This document shows, in pieces, positions 25,345-38,239 of a DNA stretch of 64,000 bases. A model generated the notes under the pieces. That model was not told the DNA's origin, searched no databases, and saw only the letters and a program-made list of their open reading frames with translations. The stretch is from Flaveria trinervia (lineage: Eukaryota > Streptophyta > Magnoliopsida > Asterales > Asteraceae), in the NCBI GenBank assembly GCA_025506515.1, contig CM046444.1:120886930-120950929 (forward strand). The letters run 5' to 3'. Every line of letters begins with the position of its first letter. Position 1 is the stretch's first letter. A program made the position numbers and the translations under genes.

Positions 25345-27259
25345 CTGTTGAAATTTGGGGGTTTTGCGTTCTTTGTGGGTGGATTGGGATATAGTTAGCA
25401 GAGGCGTTAGTATGGGTTGCAAACCGTGTGGTTGTAGAAGAAAGGAGAATGGGGATGAAACCAAGAGCGTTGGTGTTTGTGTGTGTGGCTAATTCTATGC
25501 CTTTCGTCAAATGATAACGATCCATGTGTCTGATAAGGTTCAAGATTTTTTGTTGTCATCCGACCAAAATTGCAAATTTCTTTCCCTAAATACAAGATTT
25601 TGTAATGCTTAAGAGGGATATTAGATACCACTAATTGTCGTTCTAAGATATTTTGTTGGTTACACTCAATATAATCTAGTAGGTTTTTATATTTATTTAT
25701 CAATATTACATTACTACTGACAACTTATCATCGATACCTAGTTATCGATTTGTCGTTAATGTTCAATATTACTGATAAGTTTCTATTAACCGGTATTACT
25801 GATGATGATTATCAATTATGCAAATCTAATGTAACTTTCAACATTTAGCGTATAATTAAATAATGATACGAGATATAAAAAATCATATTGTTCCAAAAGC
25901 ATGACCTTTTTAAACCATTTGGGCTCTATCCCCAAAACCCTCAAGGTTCCTAGCGATGTGAAATCGCAATAGTCACACAAATGTATGCTTTTCTTATTTG
26001 TATTGATGTTTATTATAATCTTATAATGCTACAACTTAAGTGACACATTTACCTTTATATTAACTAATTTTTGGGATGAACAGTTATTTTTTATGTACAG
26101 GTTTTTATGCCTATAGTACAACTACTTATTGCATAACTTATTCTGCCTTTATATACATTATTCTCCCAGCCACCATCGCCCGATGTCGCCTATACCCCCT
26201 CTCCCATTTTTCTTTGACTTCTGACCGTCGCAGGCCGTCGCTTATGTTCGGCGATTTTACTGGTGGTTGGGTGCCTCCAGAGTGAATAGTTACTTTTGGT
26301 TGTACCATTTTGTGTTCATATGGTACACCTAACTTTTTTATTGAGAGAAAGGACGACCGGTAGTGGTTGGTCGTCGTTTCCATCGCCGACTTTAGGGTGA
26401 GCAGTCATCGTTACTGGTCCTTTTTCCGACCATTTTCGGTGGCAGTTGAGGTGTTTGGTCACCGTTGTCCCCCTTTCGATTTGGGGCTTTTGCTTTTTTC
26501 CCGACAATATTTATGGTTGTGCCGCCTAGCCCCGCCTAGGTCCAGCGGGTTTGCAGGTTGTTGCATGCGTGGGGATTTGCTCCCCATCATCTGCTCCGGC
26601 CGCCACTACCCATCCCCGTCCCTCACCATCGTAGTCCAGCGAGTAACTGGATGGTGGTGTGCGTCGGTTTGCCGCCGCTTCTGGCGGGCCCGCTGATCGG
26701 CGGTGGAGCCTCTGGTGGTCCGTATTGGCTACCGATGGTGGTGGATGTTGCCTTCCTGGCTCGATGTCGCTAATCGATGATGATGATGTTCATTTCATTT
26801 GAGATTTCGAGTCCATGATGATGGAAGAGGTCCTTTCTAAGACAACATTTTGTGATGATGGGTATGTGATGCTTGGTCAATGATGATGATTGTATATATG
26901 ATTGTATATATGAACATCTAAGACCAATGTAAGTTACATTGTGTATTTGACTTTTGTGTTTTAACAGTTGCTTACCATTGCTTTGTCGTAGACCGGTGTC
27001 GATGACGATGAACCACATCATTCGAGACCGATTGTGTTTGGCATATAATTGTTTTATTGTTATAGATATATGTTGTTAATATGAGATGAAGTTTGTTCCA
27101 TTGGGAGTGTTGTTGTTTCAGAGTTTACGTGAAGTGAATTTTATGGGCCGTGATGATATGACTAAAGTGGTGTCAGTTGCTTAGGCGTGGCTATCGTTTA
27201 TGATTAGCGGTCGCAACCGAACACAATTTCTGAGCCCCGACGATGATATTATCACACGC

Positions 27260-27287
27260 GCAACACGCGTTGCTGCAACACACTAGT
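27260..27287 (+). mobile_element. Putative Helitron 3' terminus
   Basis: A short hairpin (GCAAC, loop ACGC, GTTGC; 27260-27273) is followed nine bases later by CTAG and then T (27283-27287). Helitrons end with a hairpin about ten bases before CTRR and insert before T. The GC-richer block upstream (about 26150-26780) could be captured sequence. I could not identify a matching 5' TC end. Confidence 0.35.
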
Positions 27288-29400
27288 TAATTTTATAATA
27301 TACTATGGCTTAACTGATAAAATGATTTATTTAAATGTGTTTCTTAGATAGAAAGAATGACTAAAAAACAAGAAAAGCCTCATGGATTTTTTTATAAATT
27401 AGACTATTTTAAAACGTAGCCTTTTATAAAATAAAAGTGTTCTACGATGTCCTAATATGTATTTAAAACTTCTTAAAGGCTAAAGAAATACTTAAAATTA
27501 TTCTACAAAGCCCAATAATATGCATTTAAAGCTTTTCGAAATCTTAAAAATAATTTATAGAATGGGTCACATATGTTTGTTGTGAATGACAATCCACATC
27601 TATTTTTTTATCAAGTTCATTATGTTTTAATTTTAATGTTTGGGTGTACAAAATTACTTTATCATGTCGGGTCAAAATAAATCAAAATTCCAATAATAAA
27701 ATACAGTTTAGGATAAATAAACACACATAATCGTAATCAAATACACAGTGTTGCAATTCAACTCATGCTAAAGCATAAAAAAACACACGGTTTCAATTGA
27801 ATACATAAATATATATCATATAAAACAAATATATCATATAAAACAAAAAGTTTAATGTTATCACATAAGAGTAAGAGTAGCCCTCAAAGCCTAGACAAAA
27901 ACTCAAGTATATGAAATGATTCAATCAAAACACTCTCGGGATACAAAACATTTTATCATAAGTTTATACGAAACTTCTCTCGAACTATAGAACTTGATCG
28001 TAGTAAACACGGTGATTGTAAAACTCCACAAGCTACTCAGACGAACAATCTAAATATTAACATAAAGAAAAAAGCAAAATTTTAATTTGTTGAGATATGT
28101 TGCAAATGTAGAGAGAAGCCATAACAATTTTGTTTAGAGATAAGTGTTGATGAGAAAAATAAATCAATCCTAAAACCTTGGTTGGTGAGGTCCTTGTATT
28201 ATACATGCCTCTAAATTTGGGTGGAGAAAATAAAATTTTAACCCGTTTGGGAAGAAACTGGTTCAAGTGATAAATCTGTTTTGGTGGAAAAAAGTGAACC
28301 TTGTTCAGTTTGTTTCGGTTTGAAACCGGTTCGGATTTAAATTGTTTTTGTGTGTGTGTGTTTATTTATAAAAAACAAACTAAACAAAATAACTAAAGTT
28401 TACTCTTTTATTGAAAAAGTACAAGTGGTAGTATATTTTCTTGATACTTTTTTATTTGTCTGTTAACTCGCTATCATCGATTTATAGTGATGTGTTTATT
28501 ATTCGCCCTCGGAACCTGGGTTATTGCGTATTTATTATATGCGTTTTATCGTCGGTCATTGCGATCATCAATCCACCATCCTACCTCGTTCTTGTATATC
28601 TCGTATTCCAATTTTTATTTGAGAGAGGATCAAAATAATATCGCAACCAGCAATATTCATTGCGTGATATCTTGCTTCGAAATGAGACCTAATAAGTAGA
28701 AACAATTAATTACTTAATTATTCTTCTTTTTATTTTTCTAAGAAGTGAACAATCTCTCATAAATTTCTTATTTTACTTGAATAACAAATATTGTCATAAT
28801 GTTTTTATTATACCTTCAAATCAACTTGTGTTTTGTCATGAAAGTTTTCTACTAATACATTTTTTATTTATTAAACGTGTTATAAGCTATTATGTCATAT
28901 GCAATAATACACCCCCTACTTGTTAAAATATTTCCCAATGTGAAACCAGTCAATCAAACGTCCTATCAAAAACAAAACACATTTTTTTCGTGAGATTTTT
29001 TCAAGTAGCTTAAGCCTTAGGAAGTTTTCAAATGAGAGGTAAGAGGACGTGTAAACTATATAACATAAATGGTATAGTTAGAGTCAAGTATATTAACCTT
29101 CAACCAACTAATTATATATAATACTAATTATTAATTTTTTTACATTAATGTTTATACTTTAAGCTTTATGAGTTGTATTTACTTTTTGGGTTTTTTAGTC
29201 TTTAATCTTTTTTTACTTTTAATTTTAATATTTTATATATTCTACAATTTAACCCTTGTAATATTTCATTTTCAATTTTATTCTCCTATACTTTTCATAT
29301 TATACAAATTATTTGTTTTACGTTTCGGTTTAAATTTTACGAGTTAATAGACTGCAATGTGAGCGTTTGGTTTAACGTTTATGTTTATTTTTCCCCTTTA

Positions 29401-29623
29401 ACGGCCCGTCACAACACGCAGGGTCTAGATAGACTAAGCTATTGTTTTTAATTGTTTACGTTTCACGTACATGGTTCAATGTTTATACGTCTACATTTCG
29501 TTTGGTTTTTATATATTTCGTTTTTTATTTTTTAATACGAGTTGTTTCGATGTTGATAGTTGCTCGCGGTAGTATGACATTGTTGCTATTTGTCATGTTT
29601 TTACGCCTCCTGCTGTAAAGCGA
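29401..29623. repeat. Dispersed repeat unit, copy 1
   Basis: This shares order and wording with 29989-30180: 'gtcacaacacgcagggtctagat' against 'gtcgcaacgtgcaggtcctagat', then a T-rich stretch ('cgtttggtttttatat' against 'ctttgattttatttt'), then 'gttgatagttgctcgcggtag' against 'gttggtagtcgctgacgataa', then 'ttatgcccccgc'-like ends. Both ends resemble Helitron termini. Confidence 0.5.
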
Positions 29624-29988
29624 AGGACTTAATATTAGTACAATATTAATTACCAACTTTGATATACTTAATGAGTTGTATTATGTGTTTAGTGAGTTGT
29701 ACTCACATTCGTTCTTTTCTTAAACTTTAATTTAATATATATTAATTATGAACTAAAGGTTGGTTGTATTTAAAGCATTAAAAGTTGTACATATTCTTTG
29801 TTTATTCCTTTAATTTTTATTTTAAACCAAGTTATACCTATTTTATAACTTAACCCTTACAACTTATACTTTGGTCCCTATGCATTACAATTTTTTTGTT
29901 TACACTTTGCCATTTTGATCTAAATTTTAAAAGTCACAAGCATGTGTGTTCATTGTTGTTAAACCTATTTTTCTCATTTAAAGATTAT

Positions 29989-30180
29989 GTCGCAACGTGC
30001 AGGTCCTAGATCGTCTTGGTTATTATTATTTTAATGTTTTACGTCTACTTTTTCTTTGATTTTATTTTTTTTCTTTTTTAATTATTTTTTAATACTATCT
30101 TTTCTGTTGTTGGTAGTCGCTGACGATAACATGTTGTTGTTATTTGGCATAGTTTTATGCCCCCGCCGCAAAATACTAGT
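29989..30180. repeat. Dispersed repeat unit, copy 2
   Basis: Second copy of the unit at 29401-29623, ending 'cccccgccgcaaaatactag' and then T. Divergence is high, so the copies are old. Confidence 0.5.
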
Positions 30181-30688
30181 GATATCTAATTATGTCTTTG
30201 ACTTTTATTCAGTTTTATCATAATTTAATTCGTCAGTTAGCATTACATTTTGTTCGGTAGGAGCTTTAATGATTTTAACCATAATGCAAGAACAAAGACT
30301 TCTTATTATGATTTAAAGGGGAGCAAAACACGAACGAGACATCTTATGTGAGGTTTAAATATATACTTTGATGAGGGTAGATCCATTTTGATTATTTTCA
30401 TATTTTCAAATAAGAAGTTGATTTCCTGCAAATATTTAATTAAAGGGAGTGGTTTCGGAAATAAAAGTTATAGAGTAAACTAGAAGTAAGTTCCCTGTGT
30501 CATGGTGGGAGCTTAAAACCATACTAAATATCATCAATGTCATACCACCGTTAACGACCACCAACCCTGAAGTTATGGTGTGTTAATACGAAGAACTTAG
30601 ACCATAACATAAAACGTAGAAAAATATGATTAAGGCGATCTAAGCTTCGCGCGTTGTGGTGAACCCATCAAAAGGGAAAATAGACGTA

Positions 30689-30838
30689 AAACTATTGAAC
30701 CATACACGCACATTGTGTCGTGTTAACTTGCCAATTTTAGAACGAAACATAAAGTGAAATGTAAAAATACTGAATCACACATGCATGTTGTGTCGTGTTA
30801 ACTTGCAAAAGTTAGGATGAAACGTAAAATGAAATTTT
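30689..30838. repeat. Tandem pair, ~74-bp unit
   Basis: Two adjacent imperfect copies (30689-30762 and 30763-30838), each with the core 'ttgtgtcgtgttaacttgc' followed by 'gaaacataaagtgaaat' or 'gaaacgtaaaatgaaat'. Confidence 0.7.
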
Positions 30839-31072
30839 GTGAAATATGAAAAGTATACGGGAAGAAAGTTGAAAATAAAAAAGATGTAAGATTAAATTGT
30901 AAAATATGAAGAGTTTTGGGTTAAAAGTAACAAAAAAAGACAAATTTTATAAATTACATTATGAAAAACAAAAACTTTAAGTTAAAAGTGAAAAATCAAT
31001 TTGTTTTAAAACCCTCTATGAATAATGTGCAACATCATTATGCATAGAATGATTGTTAATTAGTACAATATA

Positions 31073-32163
31073 AATTACATGAATGATCCTTATGGTTTAG
31101 AGTAAATTATGGATTTAATCCCTAAACTTTAGTTTTTATGGATTTGGTCCTTGGTTGTATTATTTGCTATCATTTTACAGTTCTTCAACTTAACATTGTT
31201 AGTTTGGTCTATTAGTTTTAGGGGCGTTTTTGTCATTTCGTACGTATACAAATCGAAAGTAAAATAAAAATAAACCCCCACGTGTTGAACGCCAACCACC
31301 TTTCCATCCACTTCATCTTGAAACTTTTCACAAAGATTAATTGTTTCAGATCTCCAACCATAAGTTTTGGTTTTCCAGTACGGTGTATATGAGGCTGAAT
31401 CACCGCAAAGAAACCCTTTCACGACCCTATGTCGCATTCGATCTCTAGCAACCTGATACCCATGAACCTGCAACTACCATCGATCGCTCATCCGCCTTCC
31501 TCAGAAAGAATCGCCAATTGTCCCTACGACGAACCTCATAGGCCCTTAATTCTTCCTTTTGCGTGATTTTAGTCCACCTGGTTTGGTGAATACAATGTAA
31601 CATTTTGAACCATAGCATATGCGATTGGAACCTGATGGTTTTGATGAAAAGTTGCATTGGGTGACCTTTTGCACCAACGATTAAGGTTAGGGTTTAATGG
31701 GTGAGTATGTTTTGGCTTCTGTTGTGTATACAAGGCACTCTCAAAAACCCTTCTATTAAGTGAAAGACATCACCAATTCTCCACCATTGCTAAAAATAAA
31801 CATTAATCGGTGAATGATAAGAACAAGGTTTGATTTCATTATTTCAACCTTCATTAACAAGCCATATCTCGATGAAAAAGAGGCAACAAGGAACTAAGAA
31901 TTGACTTGTGTGTTATTCAATTTGGAATTTTAATCAAGAAAATTCACATTTATTTATCTTTTTTTAAGTAATTTTTTTATATTAATTCGTTAAAATATGA
32001 AATAACATAATGCCCATAAAGTAAACCGGCCAAGCTATCATCGTTAAGTTGAGGGACCAACGATGAAAGCAAATAGTTCATTTAAGGATCAAATTTGCTT
32101 GAATATGAGTTCAAGGACCGGAACCAAAAATTTTCTCATACCTCAAGGACCATCAGTGTAATT
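31073..32163. mobile_element. Non-autonomous TIR element, ~1.1 kb
   Basis: The left end (31073-31095) reads AATTACATGAATGATCCTTA and the right end read in reverse (32163-32141) reads AATTACACTGATGGTCCTTG, continuing with similar sequence. This gives inverted terminal repeats of about 23 bases with a few mismatches. The inside has no transposase. Two overlapping minus-strand open frames (31129-31657) lie in it but show no domain. No clear TSD was found, so the family is undetermined. Confidence 0.5.
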
Positions 32164-33023
32164 GACTCAAAATTATAATATATATGATAAAAAAATATTA
32201 GTTTGAGTAAAATACATAAATATTATATTGGTTGTCAACAAGTTCTAGTTTTAAAAAGTTACATATTTGAATTTTACTTTTCTAACAACACAAAGACTAT
32301 TTATGAAATTACTCAAAAGAAAACAAGAACGGTTAAAATTCAAAAACTAAACAATTCTAAAATTAAATGCCACACATGTTGAATTGCAGTTTGATTTAGT
32401 CAAAATCGATTCCCTCACCAACCCTTGTCAACGTTGTCCATGTCTTTCTGACGACATTGTAACATAACCAAAAACCGACCTAGCCAATCATGTAGTCAAT
32501 GTACAAACATCAAATGCCACAAAGGGGCGTTGCACCCTCTTCCTCACTAGGGACCACTCCCACGTCTACCAATCTCCCTCGCTTCCACTCATACACCATA
32601 CACCACAATCAATATCAAGATTTGTGAAATGACTTAACAGTATTAACCCATTATTTTTCTAGAAAAATCTTCATGAGCTTGTCTAGTCACCGAACACTCG
32701 ACTATGATTGTCTGGTGAGTTTTGGCAACTTTCGATTGTGACACCGAGGGAAATTCCTAAATTGATCAAAATAAATGTATTTCTTCAATTTTCTAAGTAG
32801 TCCATCTAGTTTCACAAAAACAATCGGGTCGTTGACACACAACTTGTAACTTTTTGACAAGTTTATGGCTTTCAGCTTTTGTCTCTACCGAATGCAATTC
32901 TTGCTCGATGCTTTTGAATGTCCGTAGAGACAACAAATAAAAGGGTAAAAGGATAAGATGGGTCCGGGATCCGAATTGATAACAACAATTTTGAAGATTT
33001 TGCTATGTTGGATGTTATTGGGA

Positions 33024-33038
33024 GGGGGGGGGGGGGGG
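33024..33038. repeat. Poly-G homopolymer, 15 bases
   Basis: A run of 15 G following 'ggga', in AT-rich spacer upstream of ILP1. Confidence 0.9.
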
Positions 33039-33930
33039 CGAGTTGTTCTTTTCTTTTTTTGCTTTTTAAGTTGTTGACAAATATTTCATATGGTTTGATA
33101 AATGTATAAATTTAACAATTTAAAAAATTAATATAAAATTTTGTATGAAAGTTAGTGTTAAACACAAAAAAATTACAAAATAACAACTACAAATCTCAAA
33201 ACACGAATTAGAGGTTAGACGTAAAACATATATTTAACAAACCTCATACGCTATTTTTAGCAGAGACAAAAAATTTCTTAACTAAATAAACACAAAAAAC
33301 GTTCACAACTCATAAATATCAAATTACATTTATATATAAAAAAATTAAGTTTAAAAGCGATCTATTAGCCACTTCTTAAGTCATACGCCAAGAAAACCAC
33401 GAGTATGTTTGGACTTTAACGATACTATCATTCTTGTTCATTTTGTATAGTAAAGTTTTGAATTATTCCAAAGCAACCCGAATAACGTCATCCAATCCTA
33501 AGGAAGAAAGGCCCACAAATATTTACGTTTATATAACACTGTATAAACAGACTATTTCATTCTCACCAATTTCAGTTAAAAATTGCAAACCATGGCATAC
33601 GTGCTCCTACCAGGAGCCACGACCCTCACAAAAACGAAAAAAAAGTGTCACACTTTAGGGTTGATGACACAAGTCTTACATGATTTATCATACGTTGTCC
33701 GTTGGGTATTTACTTCAACACACTCAACCATATTCTATTATACTGTTTAAAAAGTTGTAAACATAACTATTAAGTTAAATTAAGGATTTGATTATTGGAA
33801 TCAACACCTACTTTATGACATAAAAAACGCTAAAGTTTTAAATAATACTAAGTCTTCATGCTCACGCGCGATTCACGTGACCATGGAGCTACAAACTCTT
33901 GTAGTCGGCTACGATCCATATAAACGTAAA

Positions 33931-33940
33931 TATATATAAA
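33931..33940 (+). promoter_or_regulatory. Putative TATA box of the ILP1 gene
   Basis: 'tatatataaa' followed by 'cagcac' lies about 100 bases upstream of the ILP1 ATG. This position predicts a leader of about 70 bases that contains a (GT)n tract. Confidence 0.5.
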
Positions 33941-34013
33941 CAGCACACCATCAATTTCAGTGATCAAACAGCACAAAGCATCATCAAACTCTGTGTGTAT
34001 TTGTGTGTGTTCT

Positions 34014-34031
34014 TGTGTGTGTGTGTGTGTG
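34014..34031 (+). repeat. (GT)n microsatellite in the ILP1 leader
   Basis: Nine GT units immediately upstream of the ATG at 34037, preceded by further interrupted GT runs from about 33992. It lies in the predicted 5' UTR. Confidence 0.85.
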
Positions 34032-34036
34032 AATCA

Positions 34037-37000
34037 ATGAGGGAAGAAGGAATCAGCTCATCTGGAGACCCATTACTTTTCCCCAATTCACCTCCGCCCA
34101 CCGCTGCTGCAAGGTAAACCTAACCCTAATTTTGCTTTCATTTGTTTCAATTTCATACATACACATCTTTTAATTGCCACTTTGTTTCAGGGGTTTTTAC
34201 ATGAACACGTTTAACAAGCTACAATGTGCTCTTGAATTGCTTAATTGTTAATTGTTAATACCCGAGTCGTGAAATATCGGTTTAGAATTGGGGATTTGGG
34301 AGAGTTTATGTGGGTTGTTAAATTAGGTATCTGAATCTAGCTTAATTGGGGAATTTGTTGATCCTGTTTTATGGATCCATGGCTTTTTAATTGATGTTAC
34401 GCTTATATGTATGCGATTTTACCGAGTAAGTAGATTACGTTTCCATATAATCGAATTTCTTTAGGTCTTGAAGTCCAATTAGCGTTTTTGAAATAAATTG
34501 CACATTTGGAACTTCTGTTGTTAATTTGTGAGACTCTGAGTTTAAATTAAGGAAGATATATTTGATTATGGTGATCAGATGTAGCTTATGTGGTAAATGT
34601 ACATGTGTTATAACCATTTGGTTGGTTTGTCTACAATGTTTCAGCTCTGCTGGAGCATCTTCACCAGTTGTTGCCACCAATGCTGGAAGTACTGATTGGC
34701 TGGGCCATGGTCAGGGGTCCAAAGGCGGTTCACTGTCTCGAGTTAGTTCACAAGCCATGTGGATTTCATTGAGTACAGGTGCGGTTGGTTCAGCTCTTGG
34801 TTCTTCCAAACCTTCATGTAGACCATGGGAAAGGGGTGATCTTCTAAGACGATTATCCACATTTAGTCCTGCAAATTGGTTTGGAAAACCTAAGGTTTGA
34901 AACCCATTTGTTTGATGTTAATTTACTCTATTGTTGTCGATTATGTTAATTTACTTTATAACTGTCTTTCGTGCAGGCTGCTAGTTCACTTTCCTGTGCT
35001 AGGAGAGGTTGGGTGAATATAGATGTTGATAAGATTCAATGCGAGTCTTGTGGGGAAAACCTGAAATATAATGCGCAAGATTCATGGGCCTGTACCGAAG
35101 GTGTGTTGATGTAATTAACTTTATTGGCCAGGATGCCATATACTTAGGTTTATACTCTATTTAAGCAGGTGAAAATGGTGAAGAATTTGCTAACCAGCTG
35201 GATGAAGGACATAGTGCCACCTGCCCTTGGAGAGGAAACAGTTGTGCTGAAAGCCTGGTTCAGTTCCCTCCTACCCCACCATCTGCTCTGATTGGTGGTT
35301 ACAAGGACCGTTGTGATGGACTAATTCAGTTTCCTTATTTGCCTGTGGTGGCTACTACGGCACTTGACCAGATGAAACTTTCTAGAGGTCTAGAAATCGA
35401 CCGATTTCTAGTCCATTCACCTGCTTATCCAGCAGACAGTATGTCTGATTCTGAAATAAGCACATATTTACGTGTAAGATAATACTGCATTACTAATTTG
35501 TTCTTTCCGTTTGGCAGACTCTTTTTATTAAAATTGATAAATTGTTCTATCATTAGGCCCAGAAGTTGATAAGCCTATGTGGATGGGAGCCTAGGTGGCT
35601 TCCTAATGTTCAAGATTGTGAAGAGCATTCTGCTCAATCTGCTAGAAATGGTGGTTCATTCAGTCCTATAAAAGATCATGACCCGTTACAAGATCGAGGC
35701 CCAAACAAGAAACCTTTCTCTAGTTCAACCAAAAAAGGTTCTAGGTTCAAGTCAAAATTCGAATCTGGATCACCGTTGTTGGATTGTAGCTTATGTGGCG
35801 CTACAGTGAGGATCTTGGACTTCGTTCGTGTCAATCTTCCTGCTCGTTTTGCTCCTAACAACATTGATGTTCCCGAAACGAGTAAAAAGATGGCAATTAC
35901 TCGTGGAGTAAGCGCGGCTAGTGGCATTAGCGGGTGGGTGGCTGCTGACGGGGCAGAAGAAGAGCAGACCGAGGACGCTGATGAAGCTGCAATGTCAAAT
36001 GTGAGGATGGATTTAAATCTTACAATGGGAAGTGGGTTTTCTACCGGACATGGGCATAAAAGACCGATATCTGAATTATATCAAGATGGGAATTTAGGTC
36101 GGGATCTAGTCATCGGTCAGCCAGCTGGCAGCGAGGTTGGTGATCGTGCAGCATCATATGAATCTCGTGGTCCTACTACTTTCAAAAGGAATGTTGATGA
36201 AGGTGGGTCCACAGTTGATAGACCACATGGGCTGATTCAACAAGCAGATAGTGTTGAGGGTGTTGTCATTGACCGTGATGGTGATGAAATTAATGACAGT
36301 AAGACGTCCACTGGTCCATCTAAACGGGCTTGTGAGTCATCTTCTGGTGCGGGTCCTAGTCAAACTTTGTATTTTGATATTGGCCAGGCTGGTCCATCAA
36401 GCCAAGGCCATGAACTTGCAGCACGGGCTTCTTCTGTTATTGCAATGGATACAATTTATCATAGTGAAGATAATGATTCTATGGAAAGCGTTGAAAATCA
36501 TCCAGGTTTTATCGATGAGGTTAACTACCCCTCCACGTCAGGGATCAACCCTGACCCTAATGAAACTTCAGACATGAACCATAGTATCCAGGCTCAACAA
36601 AGCACATGCCCTCCAATGGGTTGGGTCACCAGTGAAGTAGGTGTTAGCAGCACCAATGATGAAGAAGTACTGAATACCGAAACTGCCACTGCTTACAGGA
36701 GGACGGTCCCAGCTTGGCGGTTAGTGGTGGTAGTGTTGGAATGGGTGCAAGTCATGAAGCCGAAATTCATGGTTTGATTCATAGGACAGAAAGTGTTGTT
36801 GGTGACATGGAACCGGTTATTGGTGTGACTGAGAATCAAGGTCAAACCGGTGAATTTGTTCCTGAAGAAATGCAACAAGAATATTCTGGAAGGGGGGATA
36901 GTGGGTCTAAGGTCATTGGTTCGGTCAAAGGTGAATCTGTTGAGAGCGGTGAGAAGACTAGTGATTTGAATCTTTTACCACATGAACAAAACTCGCACCC

Positions 37001-38239
37001 TTCTCTTTCTTGCAATGCAGTTGTATATTCAGGCCTTGAAGTATCAAAAGATGAAGTGATGCAGGACCGCAAGTCATCTCCAAATGAAGAATGTGGGTAC
37101 CCAAGTTTTCCGCCTGGTAATGAATTAGGTATGTAAATTACCTTGATTATTAAGGAAATTAAATAACCAGCTGTTTGAGTGTTTGTTAAATAATGATTTT
37201 TTAGAAAAGAGGATAATATATGTGAACCCCACAGAGTATTTAACTATTTTCATTAAGGCCTCCCAAGTATGCATCTAGTTTCAATTGAACCAATTCCAAC
37301 TGCCAGACAATGAATATAGCCTTGAACTTTTTGATAAAACAGAAAAAAAAAATCTGTAACATGTTGACACATTATCAACTGGGCATTTACTTTGGTGGAC
37401 TTCACATGAAGAATCCCTTCGAATACATTAATACATAAGACGGCCAGTAATGATGAAAAAAATAAGATTGTAAGATTCAGTAAAGGTGTCTCAATTCAGA
37501 TTAAAGAACAATTTTAGTTTATGCCATTAGTTTTGTTTCAGATTTTATGAAACCGACTATTTTACTCCTTAATAATTAGATAAACAGAAGCAGAATCTAT
37601 TTAGCCAAACACTAAAAGCTGGTTATTCAAATAAACTGATTCTATCATGTTCCATGCTGCTAAATTATGTATGTATTTATTTTATTTTGTTTAGGGCCTC
37701 CAAATGGAGAAAGCAAATTTGAAGAACCTGTTGAGTTTGATCCAATAAAGCATCATAATTTTTTCTGCCCTTGGGTTAATGGCAATGTTGCTGCAGCTGG
37801 GGTAATTAACAGTAACAATGGTGCTAGTTCAAGTTCCAGTGCTTTAGCTCTTTGTGGCTGGCAGTTAACTTTAGATGCTTTAGATGGCTTTCAAGGGCCT
37901 GAACAAAATCAAAATGTTGAATCTGAATCAGCTGCATCTCTGTACAAGGTACATCAACCATTTATCTATCACTTAGTTTAACTAAAATGCTGATGAAAAT
38001 GAAATGGAGTATTCTTCTATCTATAAACTCAAGTGAATACAATGATTTTTTTTGTAATTATGTTATTAAACTCGAATTTCTCAAAAAGAAAGATAATTCA
38101 ATATTGTGAATTTCATAATCCATATGATAAATGAAAAAGTATGTCTTATTGATAACATGTTTTGCAGGATGAGCATCAAGGTTCTGGCAAAAAACTCATG
38201 GCACGCCATTCCTTCAACCGAAGCCGTGGCCAAAACTGA
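34037..38239 (+). CDS. ILP1: C3HC zinc-finger protein, ILP1 / ZC3HC1 (NIPA) type, with a frame break
   Basis: This family has a BIR-like C3HC zinc finger plus an Rsm1-type region; the human relative ZC3HC1 sits at the nuclear basket. Exons: 34037-34113, 34645-34894, 34977-35100, 35169-35473, 35557-37128, 37695-37948, 38168-38239, all GT-AG, about 885 residues. Motifs: CRPWERGDLLRRLSTF, SCARRGWVN, the zinc ligands C-x2-C in QCESC and H-x4-C in GHSATCPWRG, then LISLCGWEPRW and, far downstream, HHNFFCPWVN with LCGWQLTLDALDGF. The middle (about residues 310-780) is acidic, Ser/Gly-rich and probably disordered. It ends RHSFNRSRGQN. Exon 5 changes frame near 36700: upstream reads TETATAYRR, downstream reads DGPSLAVSGGSVGMG. 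Either one base is missing, or a 62-base intron (36637-36698, GT...AG, in frame) is present. Confidence 0.9.

Larger units (their letters stand above)
25400..33930. other. 8.5-kb intergenic region between divergent IF-2 and ILP1 genes
   Basis: No gene recognised. It contains a GC-richer block of unknown origin (about 26150-26780) ending in a Helitron-like 3' terminus (27260-27287), a duplicated 200-bp unit (29401-29623 and 29989-30180), a tandem pair (30689-30838), a TIR element (31073-32163) and a G15 run (33024-33038). Short open frames inside the GC-rich block and the TIR element have no domain I can name. The two gene-proximal kilobases should contain promoters. Confidence 0.6.

Noticed and set aside
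26367..26773. Two GC-rich plus-strand frames
   Set aside because: Overlapping frames on both strands are open only because the block is GC-rich; no recognisable protein.
31129..31657. Two overlapping minus-strand frames (114 and 70 codons)
   Set aside because: They lie inside the TIR element, have no known domain and show no splice structure.
36714..37136. Separate gene of 140 codons overlapping ILP1
   Set aside because: It is the continuation of ILP1 exon 5 after the frame break; its start codon is not ATG.
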